A stretch of 64,000 nucleotides of DNA from an uncultured Verrucomicrobiota bacterium (GTDB taxonomy: Bacteria; Verrucomicrobiota; Kiritimatiellia; Kiritimatiellales; Tichowtungiaceae), in the NCBI GenBank assembly GCA_903826865.1, contig CAIKGD010000027.1, positions 1-64,000 on the forward strand. The letters run 5' to 3'. This document shows, one piece after another, positions 35,301-43,336 of this stretch. Position 1 is the first letter of the stretch. Every line of letters starts with the position of its first letter. The notes below the pieces were generated by a model. That model worked only from the letters and a program-made list of their open reading frames with translations. It was not told the DNA's origin and did not search any database. Position numbers and translations under genes: made by a program.

Positions 35301-35398
35301 GGTTTTTATAGTTAAATCAGGCCGCCATAGTAGGTTGCCGGTCCGGTCAGGTCGAATAAATTTTCCAAGGATTGGAAAATTTGAGACCTTCTTTTCCG
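35301..35398. promoter_or_regulatory. Divergent intergenic region with perfect 19-bp palindrome
   Basis: This 98-base gap must hold the promoters of the E1/KAS III gene and ygiQ. At 35361-35379 it contains TTTTCCAA-GGA-TTGGAAAA, the longest exact copy of the dispersed palindrome. The palindrome could be an operator or a dispersed repeat. Confidence 0.55.
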
Positions 35399-37267
35399 AT
35401 GGCTGAGGCGAAACAATTTTTACCGATGACACGCACAGAGATGACGGCACGCGGCTGGGACGGGCTGGACGTACTGATTATCACCGGCGACGCCTATATT
35501 GATCACCCGGCGTTCGGCGCGGCGGTGATCGGCCGTTTGCTGGAGGCGGACGGCTGGCGGGTCGGCATTATCGCCCAGCCGGACTGGACGAACCCTGAGT
35601 CGCTGACAGTAATGGGACGTCCGCGTCTGTTTTGCGGCATTACGGCGGGCAACCTTGATTCGATGCTTTCGCACTACACCGCTGCGCGGCGTAAACGCAA
35701 GGAAGACGCTTACACGCCGGGCGGAGAAGTCGGAAGACGGCCTAATCTGGCTGCGATGGTTTATGCTCAACTGGCGAAAAAGGCATTTCCGGGCGTGGTG
35801 ACGGTGCTTGGCGGTATTGAAGCCAGCCTGCGTCGCACAGCGCATTACGATTACTGGCAGGACAAGCTGCGCCCGTCCATTTTGCAGGATGCCAAAGCCG
35901 ACATTCTGGTTTACGGCATGGGCGAGCGGGCGATCCGTGAAGTTGCCCGCCGGATTGCTGACGCGAAAAAAAACCCACCCCGCCCTGCGGGCACCCCTCC
36001 CCTAGAGGGGATTGAAGGGACGAACCCACCCCGGCCCTTGGCCACCCCTCCGGCGGAGGGGAATTTAAACGATCCCCTCCATCGGAGGGGTGGCCGGAGC
36101 GAAGCGACGGACGGGGTGGGTAATTTTAACTTGAGCGGAATCCCCGGAACGGCGCGGCTGCTCGGCGGCAAAGAGTCGGCGGAACGCGATTTTTCGAACT
36201 GCATAAAACTGCCGTCGTTCGAAGAGTGTTTGGCCGATAAAAAAGCAGTGCTGGAGCTGACACGCCGGACAGAACGCGAGCAAAATCCGTTTACCGGCAA
36301 ACCGTTAGTCCAGTTCCACGGCGCCCGCGCCGTGCTGATTGAGCCGCCGGCAAAGCCGTTGAGTACGAAGGAAATGGATCGTGTTTATGAACTGCCGTAC
36401 ATGCGGCTTCCGCATCCTTCTTATACGGAACCGGTTCCGGCATTTACGATGATCAAAGAGTCGGTGACGGTGGTGCGCGGTTGCGGCGGCGGTTGCGCTT
36501 TTTGCGGACTCGGACTGCATCAGGGCCGGTTCCTGACGAGCCGTTCAGAGGACTCCGTCGTGCGCGAAGTGAAAACCATGGCGGCGATGCCGTCATTTTC
36601 AGGAACCATCACCGACTTAGGCGGGCCGACCGCCAATCTGTACGGCTGTGCCAACGGTGTCTGTGAAGCATGTAAAGTCTGCCGCCGGGCGAGCTGCCTT
36701 TATCCGAAAATCTGTCCGAACCTTGAACTGGATGCCGAGTCGGCGATTCATCTGATGAAGCGGGTGCGCGAGCTGGCGAAGGTGAAGCATGTGTTCATTC
36801 AGTCCGGCATCCGGATGGATGTGGCTCTGAGGAATCCCAAATATATCCGCGAGCTGGCGAAGCATCATGTTTCCGGTCATTTGAAGGTAGCGCCGGAGCA
36901 CATGCATCCGAATGTGCTGAAAAAAATGCGCAAGCCGGGTCCGGAAACATTCTGCGAATTTCAGAAGTCGTTTGATGAAGAAAACCGCGCGGCGGGCAAA
37001 AAACAGTATCTGGTGCCGTATTTCATTTCCAATTTCCCCGGTTCAACCGAGGGAGAAATGAAAGCGGTCGAAAAATTTGTGCGCGGAGAGGAGTGGAAGC
37101 TCCAGCAGGTGCAGGATTTTATTCCGCTGCCGATGACCCCCGCCGCCGCAGTCTATTACACCGGCCTCGACTACGAAACCGGCGAGCCGGTTCCCGTGAT
37201 CCGCGGCCTCGCCGAACGCCGTACCCAGATGAAACAACTCCGCCCTCATAGCCGGGGAAAACGCTAG
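35399..37267 (+). CDS. ygiQ: YgiQ-family radical SAM protein, with in-frame repeat insertion
   Basis: A 622-residue protein from the ATG at 35399; an upstream TTG is possible but lies in the palindrome. The radical SAM cluster cysteines are C362, C366 and C369 in [13 protein letters not shown]. Family landmarks include the N-terminal [21 protein letters not shown] and the C-terminal [22 protein letters not shown]. YgiQ function is unknown. Residues ~191-244 ([18 protein letters not shown]... to DGVGN) are encoded by a GC-rich palindromic element that also occurs between genes at 28794 and 37430. The frame stays open, so the protein carries a Pro/Gly-rich insert not expected in the family. Confidence 0.88.
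   Translation: MAEAKQFLPMTRTEMTARGWDGLDVLIITGDAYIDHPAFGAAVIGRLLEADGWRVGIIAQPDWTNPESLTVMGRPRLFCGITAGNLDSMLSHYTAARRKRKEDAYTPGGEVGRRPNLAAMVYAQLAKKAFPGVVTVLGGIEASLRRTAHYDYWQDKLRPSILQDAKADILVYGMGERAIREVARRIADAKKNPPRPAGTPPLEGIEGTNPPRPLATPPAEGNLNDPLHRRGGRSEATDGVGNFNLSGIPGTARLLGGKESAERDFSNCIKLPSFEECLADKKAVLELTRRTEREQNPFTGKPLVQFHGARAVLIEPPAKPLSTKEMDRVYELPYMRLPHPSYTEPVPAFTMIKESVTVVRGCGGGCAFCGLGLHQGRFLTSRSEDSVVREVKTMAAMPSFSGTITDLGGPTANLYGCANGVCEACKVCRRASCLYPKICPNLELDAESAIHLMKRVRELAKVKHVFIQSGIRMDVALRNPKYIRELAKHHVSGHLKVAPEHMHPNVLKKMRKPGPETFCEFQKSFDEENRAAGKKQYLVPYFISNFPGSTEGEMKAVEKFVRGEEWKLQQVQDFIPLPMTPAAAVYYTGLDYETGEPVPVIRGLAERRTQMKQLRPHSRGKR
35970..36131. repeat. Palindromic element B inside ygiQ
   Basis: Begins AAACCCACCCCGCCCTGCGG, has a partial first unit with CCCCTCC/AGAGGGG arms, then a second, complete unit starting at ~36023 and closing with GACGGGGTGGGT (36109-36120). 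It is one and a half copies of the core found at 28794-28895 and 37430-37522, and keeps the reading frame. Confidence 0.82.
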
Positions 37268-37391
37268 AGCAAATTCAGATGAACTGTAGCCGAATTTTTT
37301 GGAGGGTCGGGTTCCACCCCGACCGTGGACCGCGTGGAAGCGGTCCCTCCACAATATGGGAACGGCTACACCTTTTCTAAATCCGCTCTAG
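37263..37391. repeat. MITE-like element with CTAGAGC ends
   Basis: A 129-bp element immediately after the ygiQ stop. The left end CTAGAGCAAATTCAGA...TGTAGCCG and the right end CGGCTACA...TCTAAATCCGCTCTAG are inverted repeats of about 28 bp. The interior has two GGAGGG...CCCTCC-type palindromes. No gene. Confidence 0.7.
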
Positions 37392-37550
37392 AACACTTAA
37401 CGATTGAGATGCCGTTTCGCGGTAAGTCAAGAGACCCACCCCGCCGTCCCGGCACCCCTCCGCTGGAGGGGATTTTAAAAGTTCCCCTCCTTCGGAGGGG
37501 TGGCCGCAGGCCGGGGTGGGTTGCGGCGTTTGAATCGTTAAATGCTCTAA
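37388..37550. repeat. MITE-like palindromic element C
   Basis: Shares CTAG with the preceding element. The left end TTAACGATTGAGATGCCG is inverted at the right as CGGCGTTTGAATCGTTAA (37523-37540), followed by TGCTCTAA. The core CCCACCCCGCC...GGCCGGGGTGGG matches elements A and B. The 37551-37613 remainder holds nothing recognisable. Confidence 0.75.
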
Positions 37551-37613
37551 CGTGTCGCGTCACTTTGAGCGGGTGGAGTCCGGAATAGAGTGAATGCACG
37601 GGTTCGACCCGGT

Positions 37614-37841
37614 TTATGCATGAGCTTTTTGAATATGCTCAGAAACCAGAACTTTGATCAGGGACTGTCTGGGAACACCCAGACGGCTGGCTTCCTTGTC
37701 GAGTGACTGGATCATCCAGACAGGAAAATCCACATTGACCCGTTTTTGTTCCTGCTCGGGACGACGCGCTTTGGAGAGGTTCAGATACTTGGTGATATCC
37801 TCTCCGGTTTCAAATTTTGCATCAAAATCTTTAGCTTTCAT
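37614..37841 (-). CDS. CopG/BrnA-type antitoxin
   Basis: A 75-residue protein from the ATG at 37841, preceded by a strong GAGGAGG box. The C-terminal half is a ribbon-helix-helix: KRVNVDFPVWMIQSLDKEASRLGVPRQSLIKVLVSEHI. The N-terminal MKAKDFDAKFETGEDITKYLNLSKARRP is typical of BrnA-like antitoxins paired with BrnT toxins. It should bind DNA and repress its own promoter. The start overlaps by 11 bases the end of a toxin fragment, the usual coupling in brnTA operons, but the toxin is decayed. Confidence 0.82.
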   Translation of the reverse strand: MKAKDFDAKFETGEDITKYLNLSKARRPEQEQKRVNVDFPVWMIQSLDKEASRLGVPRQSLIKVLVSEHIQKAHA

Positions 37842-37899
37842 ATACCTCAACCTCCTCTTTGCGGGATCTGCGGACTGAAATAATCCGGATGGTTTCGGC
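37831..37899 (-). pseudogene. BrnT toxin, C-terminal remnant
   Basis: The minus strand reads ETIRIISVRRSRKEEVEVYE-S and stops at 37831, matching the conserved end of BrnT RNase toxins (RIISARR...E..YE). Upstream in the same frame the sequence (RYGFAARDLRRYRA and before) does not resemble BrnT, and no start or ribosome binding site is evident, so only the last ~22 codons survive. The antitoxin gene that overlaps it is intact. Confidence 0.65.
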
Positions 37900-37978
37900 C
37901 CGATAACGGCGCAAATCTCGGGCGGCGAAGCCGTACCGAGCATTTGCTGGTTGGGGCCCTTCCGTCTGAGTTGCCCAA

Positions 37979-38674
37979 TCAACCGCTTATTTTTGGTTTC
38001 CCCGGCAAACTCCCGGCAGCACGCTTCTTTGCATCAATTTGGCGATTGCGGGCCTCGAACTCCTCCGCGTACTTAACGAAATGCTCGAAAACCATGTCAT
38101 CTTTTGCAATTTGCCTGTACCTGGCAACCAGGCTTTTGGCGCTTTCGTAGCAAAGCGGCCAAACGGCCCCGAAGTAATCCCAAATAATATCAACGTCAAC
38201 AATGTTGTTTTTTAGGGAGATGCCAAGATTCTCAAAGTAGTAGATCACTCGGAGCATCGCCGCTTGCTGGGCTTTGTCGAGTTGATCGTACGTCACATTA
38301 TCCTCAATTACCGACTTGTGAATGGCCATCCAATCGTCTTGTACTTTCGATTGCAGGAATTCGTAGCACGCCTCCTGCGATGACTTCCGCCTGTTCCAAT
38401 CGTGGGTCTTGGTTATCTCCGCGATGTATTTGCGAAACTGCAACACCACAAAAATGAACCCCAGCACCATCGTGAGAGTCTGAACGATGCAAGTGACAAG
38501 TTGGACGGTCTCCTGATGACTGGCGCTGGCAGTCGCCGCGCCTTGTCCCATTGCACTTGGCGGATTGACTGTGGTGGAAGATGACGGAACATTTGAGGGC
38601 GCGGGAAGTTGTGCGGCCAGCGGGAGTGTGAGAAATCCAAGGATCAGTGCGATCAGGCATACCGTTTTCATCAT
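37979..38674 (-). CDS. Membrane protein with DUF4760-like cytoplasmic domain
   Basis: A 231-residue protein from the first of two ATGs at 38674, with a GGAGG box. A signal-like helix (residues ~1-21), a Ser/Pro/Ala-rich spacer, a transmembrane helix at ~60-82 (VQLVTCIVQTLTMVLGFIFVVLQF) and a helical C-terminal domain follow (ITKTHDWNRRKSSQEACYEFL, YYFENLGISLKNNIVDVDIIWDYF). The latter resembles DUF4760, which is of unknown function. It lies next to the broken toxin-antitoxin pair and has no functional neighbours. Confidence 0.65.
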   Translation of the reverse strand: MMKTVCLIALILGFLTLPLAAQLPAPSNVPSSSTTVNPPSAMGQGAATASASHQETVQLVTCIVQTLTMVLGFIFVVLQFRKYIAEITKTHDWNRRKSSQEACYEFLQSKVQDDWMAIHKSVIEDNVTYDQLDKAQQAAMLRVIYYFENLGISLKNNIVDVDIIWDYFGAVWPLCYESAKSLVARYRQIAKDDMVFEHFVKYAEEFEARNRQIDAKKRAAGSLPGKPKISG

Positions 38675-38969
38675 GTTTCCTCCGTGATAGTTCTTTCGCC
38701 CCAACAGTGTTATTAGCTCTACTTCAGTTTTTAACGGGTTTGATTCACAACGCAGTGAATCTAATGCGGCGTTTCATGGGAGGCAAACAGAAACCTGTTT
38801 ACGCCCGTTGATAAAGGTGGATTTCAGATCGTATTTGAACTGCCGGGCCGTTTGACGAGCAAACGGCTTTACGGTGTTTACGTGGTTCAGGAACAGTAAA
38901 TCCGGTTGCTTGCAACCGGATGCATATGTTTTGGAGTCAGCAATCTGAAACAGAAACCTGTTCCTGTCC

Positions 38970-38986
38970 GGGCAGGGGAAGTGCCG
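38970..38986 (+). promoter_or_regulatory. Candidate sigma-54 promoter of ptsP
   Basis: GG at 38971-38972, ten bases, GC at 38983-38984, with GGCA and TGC flanks. Predicted start near 38996, leaving a leader of about 118 bases that includes the TTCCAA palindrome. Weaker than the amt sites because of local G-richness. Confidence 0.35.
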
Positions 38987-39057
38987 TCATGGGGTTGTAC
39001 AAAAAAGATAGGCTTTTTCGGGCCTTGTAAAAAAATCACTGCGGCGATGCTATCGCC

Positions 39058-39072
39058 TTCCAACCCTTGGAA
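39058..39072. repeat. TTCCAA-N3-TTGGAA palindrome before ptsP
   Basis: Exact 15-bp copy (spacer CCC), 42 bases upstream of the ptsP start codon. It lies in the untranslated leader if the sigma-54 site is used. Confidence 0.75.
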
Positions 39073-39113
39073 AAACAGGGTAAAACCGGATGGTTTTTTA
39101 CAGGGGATTTTTT

Positions 39114-41369
39114 ATGGGCAAAGCCAACGTCAATTTAATCTGCGATATTGCGGAACTATCATCGCTCTTTGAGAAGAGCAGCAGTCTTGATGATTTTCTG
39201 CAGTCTGCCGTCAGCGTGGTGGCCTGGCATATGCAGGCGGCCGTCTGTTCGATTTATATTTATGACGACAAAGAGCGGATGCTTACGCTGCGCGCCACGC
39301 AGGGGCTGAGTCCGTCCGCCGTTGGAAAAGTTCAGCTTCGTCTGGGGCAGGGACTGACCGGTCTGGCACTTAAAGAACTGCGTGCGATCCGCGAAGGCCG
39401 CGGCGGCCTCAGTCCAAAATTCCAGCCGGTTCCCGGCATCAACGAGGAAAAATATCAGGCGTTTCTGGCGGTGCCGATCCGGCGCGGGCTGACACGCGTC
39501 GGCGTGCTGACCGTGCAGGATGTTCAGCCTGATTATTTTGATGAAAAAGACGAGCAGGCGCTTAAAGCGATTGCCGCCCAGCTCGCCACGGTGATTGAAA
39601 ATGCCAATCTGCTGCTGACGCTGCACCGGCAGGAAGAGCCGGCGAAGCCGTCCGGTCTGCCGGCTCCGAAGATGATCAAAGGCCGTCCGGCCAGCGGAGG
39701 CGTGGCGCAGGGGCGGGCGGCTGTTATTATTTCGGGACGCGGCGGGAGTTTTCAGCTTCCGGACGGTATTTCCCGGAATCTGACGGTGCAGGATTTCGAC
39801 CGTGCGCTGCAACAGACGGAGCAACAGCTTAAGGATCTCCAGCGCCGGGCCGATGAAGAGCTTTCCGATGTGGCGCAGCTGATTTTCAGCGCCCATCTGC
39901 TGATTCTGGCGGATGATGAGTTTTCCGGCGAGATCCGGCGGCGTATTGAGGCGGGCACTCCTCCGGCGGAAGCGCTGGTGACGCTGGTAAACCGGTATAT
40001 TGAAATTTTTTCAGCCAGCTCCAATCTGCGGTTGCAGGAGAAGGTGCACGATCTGAAGGATCTCGGCCACCGTCTGCTGGAGAATCTGGCCGGCGGAGAC
40101 CGGAAGCTCGGCGATTACAGCGGACAGATTATTGTGGCCGATATGCTGCTGCCGTCGGATATTCTCAAGCTGGCGACGGAGAATGCCGAAGGGTTTATTG
40201 TGCAGGGCGGGGTGACTTCGCATAATGCGATCATCTGCCGTTCACTGCAGAAGCCGATGGTGATGATTGATCCGCAGCAGCTGGAGCTTCTCTGTACTAC
40301 GTGTGAACTGCTGATAGACGGCGATCAGGGCGCGATTTATATCGAACCGTCGGAAGAGGTGCTTAAGGAGTATGCCGAAAACCGCCGCGCGGCCGCCGAA
40401 CTGGAGAACGCTCCGCCGGTCAAGGCGGAAACGCGCACGGCCGACGGCACGCGCATTCAGCTTTTTGCCAACATCAATCTGCTCAGCGATCTGAAGCTGG
40501 CTCTGAGTTTCCGCACCGAAGGCGTTGGACTTTACCGCAGTGAATTTCCGTTCATCATCCGCAACGCCTTTCCATCGGAAGAGGAGCAGTATCAGGTATA
40601 CAGCCGGATTGTGGAAACAATGGGCGGACGCGAGGTGACCTTCCGCACGCTGGATATTGGCGGGGACAAAGTGCTTTCCTACCAGAACGAAGCCGAGGAG
40701 GCCAACCCGTTTCTCGGTCTGCGTGCCATCCGTTTTTCTCTGCTGCACAAAGATATTTTTTCGGAGCAGCTGCGCGCTTTCCTGCGCGCAGGTTCCGGCG
40801 GCAATACCCGCATCATGTTTCCGCTGATCGCTTCGCTCGACGAGTTTATCGAGGCGCGCGATGTAGTGTACGATTGTATGAAGGAGCTTGATGCGCGCGG
40901 TGTGCCATACAACCGTAACACCAGGATCGGCATTATGGTGGAACTGCCTTCGGCAGTGGAGCTGATTGAAGACCTCGCCCGCGAGGTTGATTTTATGTCT
41001 ATCGGCACCAACGATCTGATCCAGTACATGCTGGCGGTTGACCGGACCAACGAAATGGTTTCGAAACTTTATCTGTCGCACCACCCGGCGATTCTGCGTG
41101 CGATTGAGCGGGTGGTTTCGGCGGCGAACAGTTATCGCAAGGATGTTTCGATCTGCGGTGACATTGCTATGGATCCGAAAATGATTCCTTTTCTGCTGGG
41201 GGTCGGCATTACCAAACTGAGTCTGTCGCCGCGGCGGGTATATGAAATTCAGCGGACGATCGAACAGGTCAGTATGGAGAAAGCGGTCTACACAGCCCGC
41301 CGGATGCTCACCGCCAGTCGTATCAGCGAAGTTGAAGACATAATAAAAACGCACAAAGTTGTGTCGTAA
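39114..41369 (+). CDS. ptsP: PEP-protein phosphotransferase EI-Ntr with GAF domain
   Basis: A 751-residue enzyme I paralogue from the ATG at 39114, preceded by GGGGA. The N-terminal GAF domain (about 20-165; SIYIYDDKERMLTLRATQGL, FLAVPIRRG) is followed by the PtsI core. The phosphorylated His is H370 in GGVTSHNAIICRS, PEP-binding motifs include GLYRSEF and GTNDLIQYMLAVDR, and the catalytic Cys is C681 in VSICGDIAMDP. EI-Ntr starts the nitrogen PTS relay to NPr and EIIA-Ntr in response to glutamine and 2-oxoglutarate. It lies directly upstream of the second amt-glnK pair, consistent with nitrogen control. Confidence 0.92.
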   Translation: MGKANVNLICDIAELSSLFEKSSSLDDFLQSAVSVVAWHMQAAVCSIYIYDDKERMLTLRATQGLSPSAVGKVQLRLGQGLTGLALKELRAIREGRGGLSPKFQPVPGINEEKYQAFLAVPIRRGLTRVGVLTVQDVQPDYFDEKDEQALKAIAAQLATVIENANLLLTLHRQEEPAKPSGLPAPKMIKGRPASGGVAQGRAAVIISGRGGSFQLPDGISRNLTVQDFDRALQQTEQQLKDLQRRADEELSDVAQLIFSAHLLILADDEFSGEIRRRIEAGTPPAEALVTLVNRYIEIFSASSNLRLQEKVHDLKDLGHRLLENLAGGDRKLGDYSGQIIVADMLLPSDILKLATENAEGFIVQGGVTSHNAIICRSLQKPMVMIDPQQLELLCTTCELLIDGDQGAIYIEPSEEVLKEYAENRRAAAELENAPPVKAETRTADGTRIQLFANINLLSDLKLALSFRTEGVGLYRSEFPFIIRNAFPSEEEQYQVYSRIVETMGGREVTFRTLDIGGDKVLSYQNEAEEANPFLGLRAIRFSLLHKDIFSEQLRAFLRAGSGGNTRIMFPLIASLDEFIEARDVVYDCMKELDARGVPYNRNTRIGIMVELPSAVELIEDLAREVDFMSIGTNDLIQYMLAVDRTNEMVSKLYLSHHPAILRAIERVVSAANSYRKDVSICGDIAMDPKMIPFLLGVGITKLSLSPRRVYEIQRTIEQVSMEKAVYTARRMLTASRISEVEDIIKTHKVVS

Positions 41370-41546
41370 TAACATCTATCTACATAATTGTATTAGATTT
41401 TAATCATGTACCATCAATGTATTTATTTCAATAAATACATTACATATTCAAGCACAATTACTTATAAATTATTTTACCTTCAGTTAATTATTCAGGCATA
41501 TAGTGTGCTTATTAACATGCCAAAATACAAACAGGAGGTATGTTGT
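41370..41546. promoter_or_regulatory. AT-rich promoter region of second amt, with candidate sigma-54 site
   Basis: Markedly AT-rich compared with its surroundings. At 41495-41508 it has GG-N10-GC in the context GGCATATAGTGTGCTT, close to the -24/-12 consensus and to the site before the first amt. Predicted start near 41520, 27 bases before the amt start. An imperfect palindrome (TGTATTTATTTCAATAAATACA, 41418-41439) lies upstream and could be an activator site. Confidence 0.55.
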
Positions 41547-42917
41547 ATGAGAAAGAGAAATATGTTTGGCAGAGCCGGTCTGCTCTGCGGTTTGTTCGGC
41601 ATCTTAATGATGCTTGCGGGAAATGGGTACAGTCAGGAAGCGGCGGCTGGAGCGGTTGCTGCTGCTCCGGCAGCAACAATCAGCGCAGGGGATACGGCTT
41701 GGGTGCTGATGAGTTCCGCCCTGGTGCTGCTGATGACTCCGGGATTGGCGTTCTTTTACGGCGGATTGGTCCGCAAAAAGAACATCCTTTCGATCCTGAT
41801 GCAGTGCTTCGCGGTTATCTGTCTTGTCACCCTGCAATGGGTGCTGTTCGGCTACAGTCTGGCCTTCGGCCCGGATGTAAAGGGCTGGATCGGCAACTTG
41901 AGCTGGGCTTTCCTGAACGGGGTCGGTGCGGATCCGTTTACCGGATATGCCGCAACGATTCCTCATTCGGTGTTCATGATCTTTCAGGCCATGTTTGCCG
42001 TTATTACACCGGCGCTGATCCTTGGGGCCTTCGCGGAACGCATGAAGTTTTCAGCTTTTTGCGTATTCATTCTGCTGTGGGCCACGCTGGTGTATGATCC
42101 GGTCGCCCACTGGGTCTGGGGCCTGGGCGGTTTTCTTTCCCGCTTCGATGCGGCCGGCAATGCTGTGCCCGGAGCGCTGGACTTTGCCGGCGGTACGGTT
42201 GTGCATATCAACGCCGGTATAGCCGCACTGGCCGCAGCGCTGGTTATGGGCAAACGTGTCGGATCGGTCTCGCCGCCGCATAATCTTCCGTTCGCCGTTC
42301 TGGGTGCGGGACTGCTGTGGTTCGGCTGGTTCGGTTTCAATGCCGGCAGTGCACTGGCCGCCAACGGACTGGCAGCTAATGCGTTTGTAGCTACTCATAT
42401 AGCGACAGCAGTTGCCGGACTGACCTGGGCAATCTGCGACTGGCTGTATCACAAGAGAGCCACCACCCTTGGAATGATCACAGGCGCGGTTGCAGGTCTT
42501 GTGGCGATTACACCGGCTTGCGGTTTTGTATCGCCGATGAGCGCCATCTGGATCGGTGCGGGTGCCGCCATCATCTGCTTTATCGCGGTGACCTTTATCA
42601 AGGCTGTGTTTAAATATGACGACACGCTGGATGCCTTCGGCGTACACGGCGTGGGCGGCATCTGGGGCGCGCTGGCAACCGGTATCTGGGCCGAGAAATC
42701 GGTCGGCGGATTTGACGGTCTGCTGCACGGCAATCCCGGACAGTTCCTCATCCAGATCAAAGCAGTTCTGGTCACGATAGTTTATTCGTTCGTGGTGTCG
42801 TTTGTACTGCTGAAGCTGGTGGATAAAATCATCGGTCTGCGTGTTTCTGAACACGAAGAACGGGTGGGGCTGGATCTGACTCAGCACAAAGAAGCCGGTT
42901 ACACGACCATCGACTAA
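41547..42917 (+). CDS. amt: Ammonium transporter, Amt family (second copy)
   Basis: A 456-residue Amt channel from the ATG at 41547, 8 bases after AGGAGG. A signal peptide (ending GYSQEAA) and about 11 helices are seen. Pore features are LAFFYGGLVRKKN, DFAGGTVVHINAG (first pore His), WFGFNAGSA, and DAFGVHGVGGIWGAL (second pore His). It is clearly diverged from the Amt at 22742: here the canonical DFAGGTVVHI and long C-terminus resemble classical AmtB. It is followed 18 bases later by its own glnK. Confidence 0.95.
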   Translation: MRKRNMFGRAGLLCGLFGILMMLAGNGYSQEAAAGAVAAAPAATISAGDTAWVLMSSALVLLMTPGLAFFYGGLVRKKNILSILMQCFAVICLVTLQWVLFGYSLAFGPDVKGWIGNLSWAFLNGVGADPFTGYAATIPHSVFMIFQAMFAVITPALILGAFAERMKFSAFCVFILLWATLVYDPVAHWVWGLGGFLSRFDAAGNAVPGALDFAGGTVVHINAGIAALAAALVMGKRVGSVSPPHNLPFAVLGAGLLWFGWFGFNAGSALAANGLAANAFVATHIATAVAGLTWAICDWLYHKRATTLGMITGAVAGLVAITPACGFVSPMSAIWIGAGAAIICFIAVTFIKAVFKYDDTLDAFGVHGVGGIWGALATGIWAEKSVGGFDGLLHGNPGQFLIQIKAVLVTIVYSFVVSFVLLKLVDKIIGLRVSEHEERVGLDLTQHKEAGYTTID

Positions 42918-42935
42918 TCGAAAGGAATATACACC

Positions 42936-43277
42936 ATGAAATACATAGTTGCTGTTATTCAACCCGACCGTCTGGACCCGGTTCTGGATCTGCTCGAAGA
43001 GAAAGAGATTCATCTGGTAACCGTTTCCAACGTAATGGGACGGGGACGTCAGAAAGGCATCGCGGCGGTTTACCGCAGTCACAAGGAGGCGGGCAGCCTT
43101 CTGAAAAAAGTGAAGCTGGAAATCGTCGTCAATGATGACTTTGTGAAGCCGACGGTCGAGGCCATTACGAAAGGCGCACGGACCGGACAGATCGGAGACG
43201 GTAAGATATTCGTCCTGAATCTGGAAGAGTGTCTGCGTATACGAACCGGCGAAACCGGATCGGTTGCCATCGGCTGA
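42936..43277 (+). CDS. glnK: Nitrogen regulatory PII protein (second copy)
   Basis: A 113-residue PII protein with T-loop GRGRQKGIAAVYRSHKE, retaining the tyrosine, and the signatures [12 protein letters not shown] and IRTGETG. The T-loop differs strongly from that of the PII at 24114, which suggests specificity for the neighbouring channel. An AAAGGAA box precedes the ATG. It ends at a terminator shared with the convergent rdgB gene. Confidence 0.95.
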   Translation: MKYIVAVIQPDRLDPVLDLLEEKEIHLVTVSNVMGRGRQKGIAAVYRSHKEAGSLLKKVKLEIVVNDDFVKPTVEAITKGARTGQIGDGKIFVLNLEECLRIRTGETGSVAIG

Positions 43278-43299
43278 TTTTTTTCAGCCCGAGGCAATA

Positions 43300-43336
43300 A
43301 GAGCGTCCCCGTTCCGGCGGGGGCGCTTTTTATTTT
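43300..43336. terminator. Bidirectional terminator between glnK and rdgB
   Basis: GAGCGTCCCCG pairs with CGGGGGCGCTT around a short loop and is followed by T-rich sequence on the plus strand. It overlaps the rdgB stop codon region. Confidence 0.75.

Larger units (their letters stand above)
38675..39113. other. Long intergenic region upstream of ptsP
   Basis: A 439-base gap. It contains ACAGAAACCTGTT twice (38789, 38950), a perfect hairpin with 10-bp stem ATCCGGTTGC and TT loop at 38900-38921, a candidate sigma-54 site at 38971-38984, and an exact TTCCAA-CCC-TTGGAA palindrome at 39058-39072. A short reading ending VYVVQEQ before 38900 looks like a protein tail but cannot be assigned. Confidence 0.45.

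Noticed and set aside
38820-38899. Reading with GGFQIVFELPGRLTSKRLYG then VYVVQEQ and a stop, possibly the tail of a lost gene
   Set aside because: No start, no upstream continuation and no family match; too short to call a pseudogene.
40242-41375. Long open frame antisense to ptsP, and similar long antisense frames at 1547-2578, 7851-8774, 9347-10348 and 42051-43082
   Set aside because: They are shadows of well-supported genes, lack ribosome binding sites and show no recognisable protein family.
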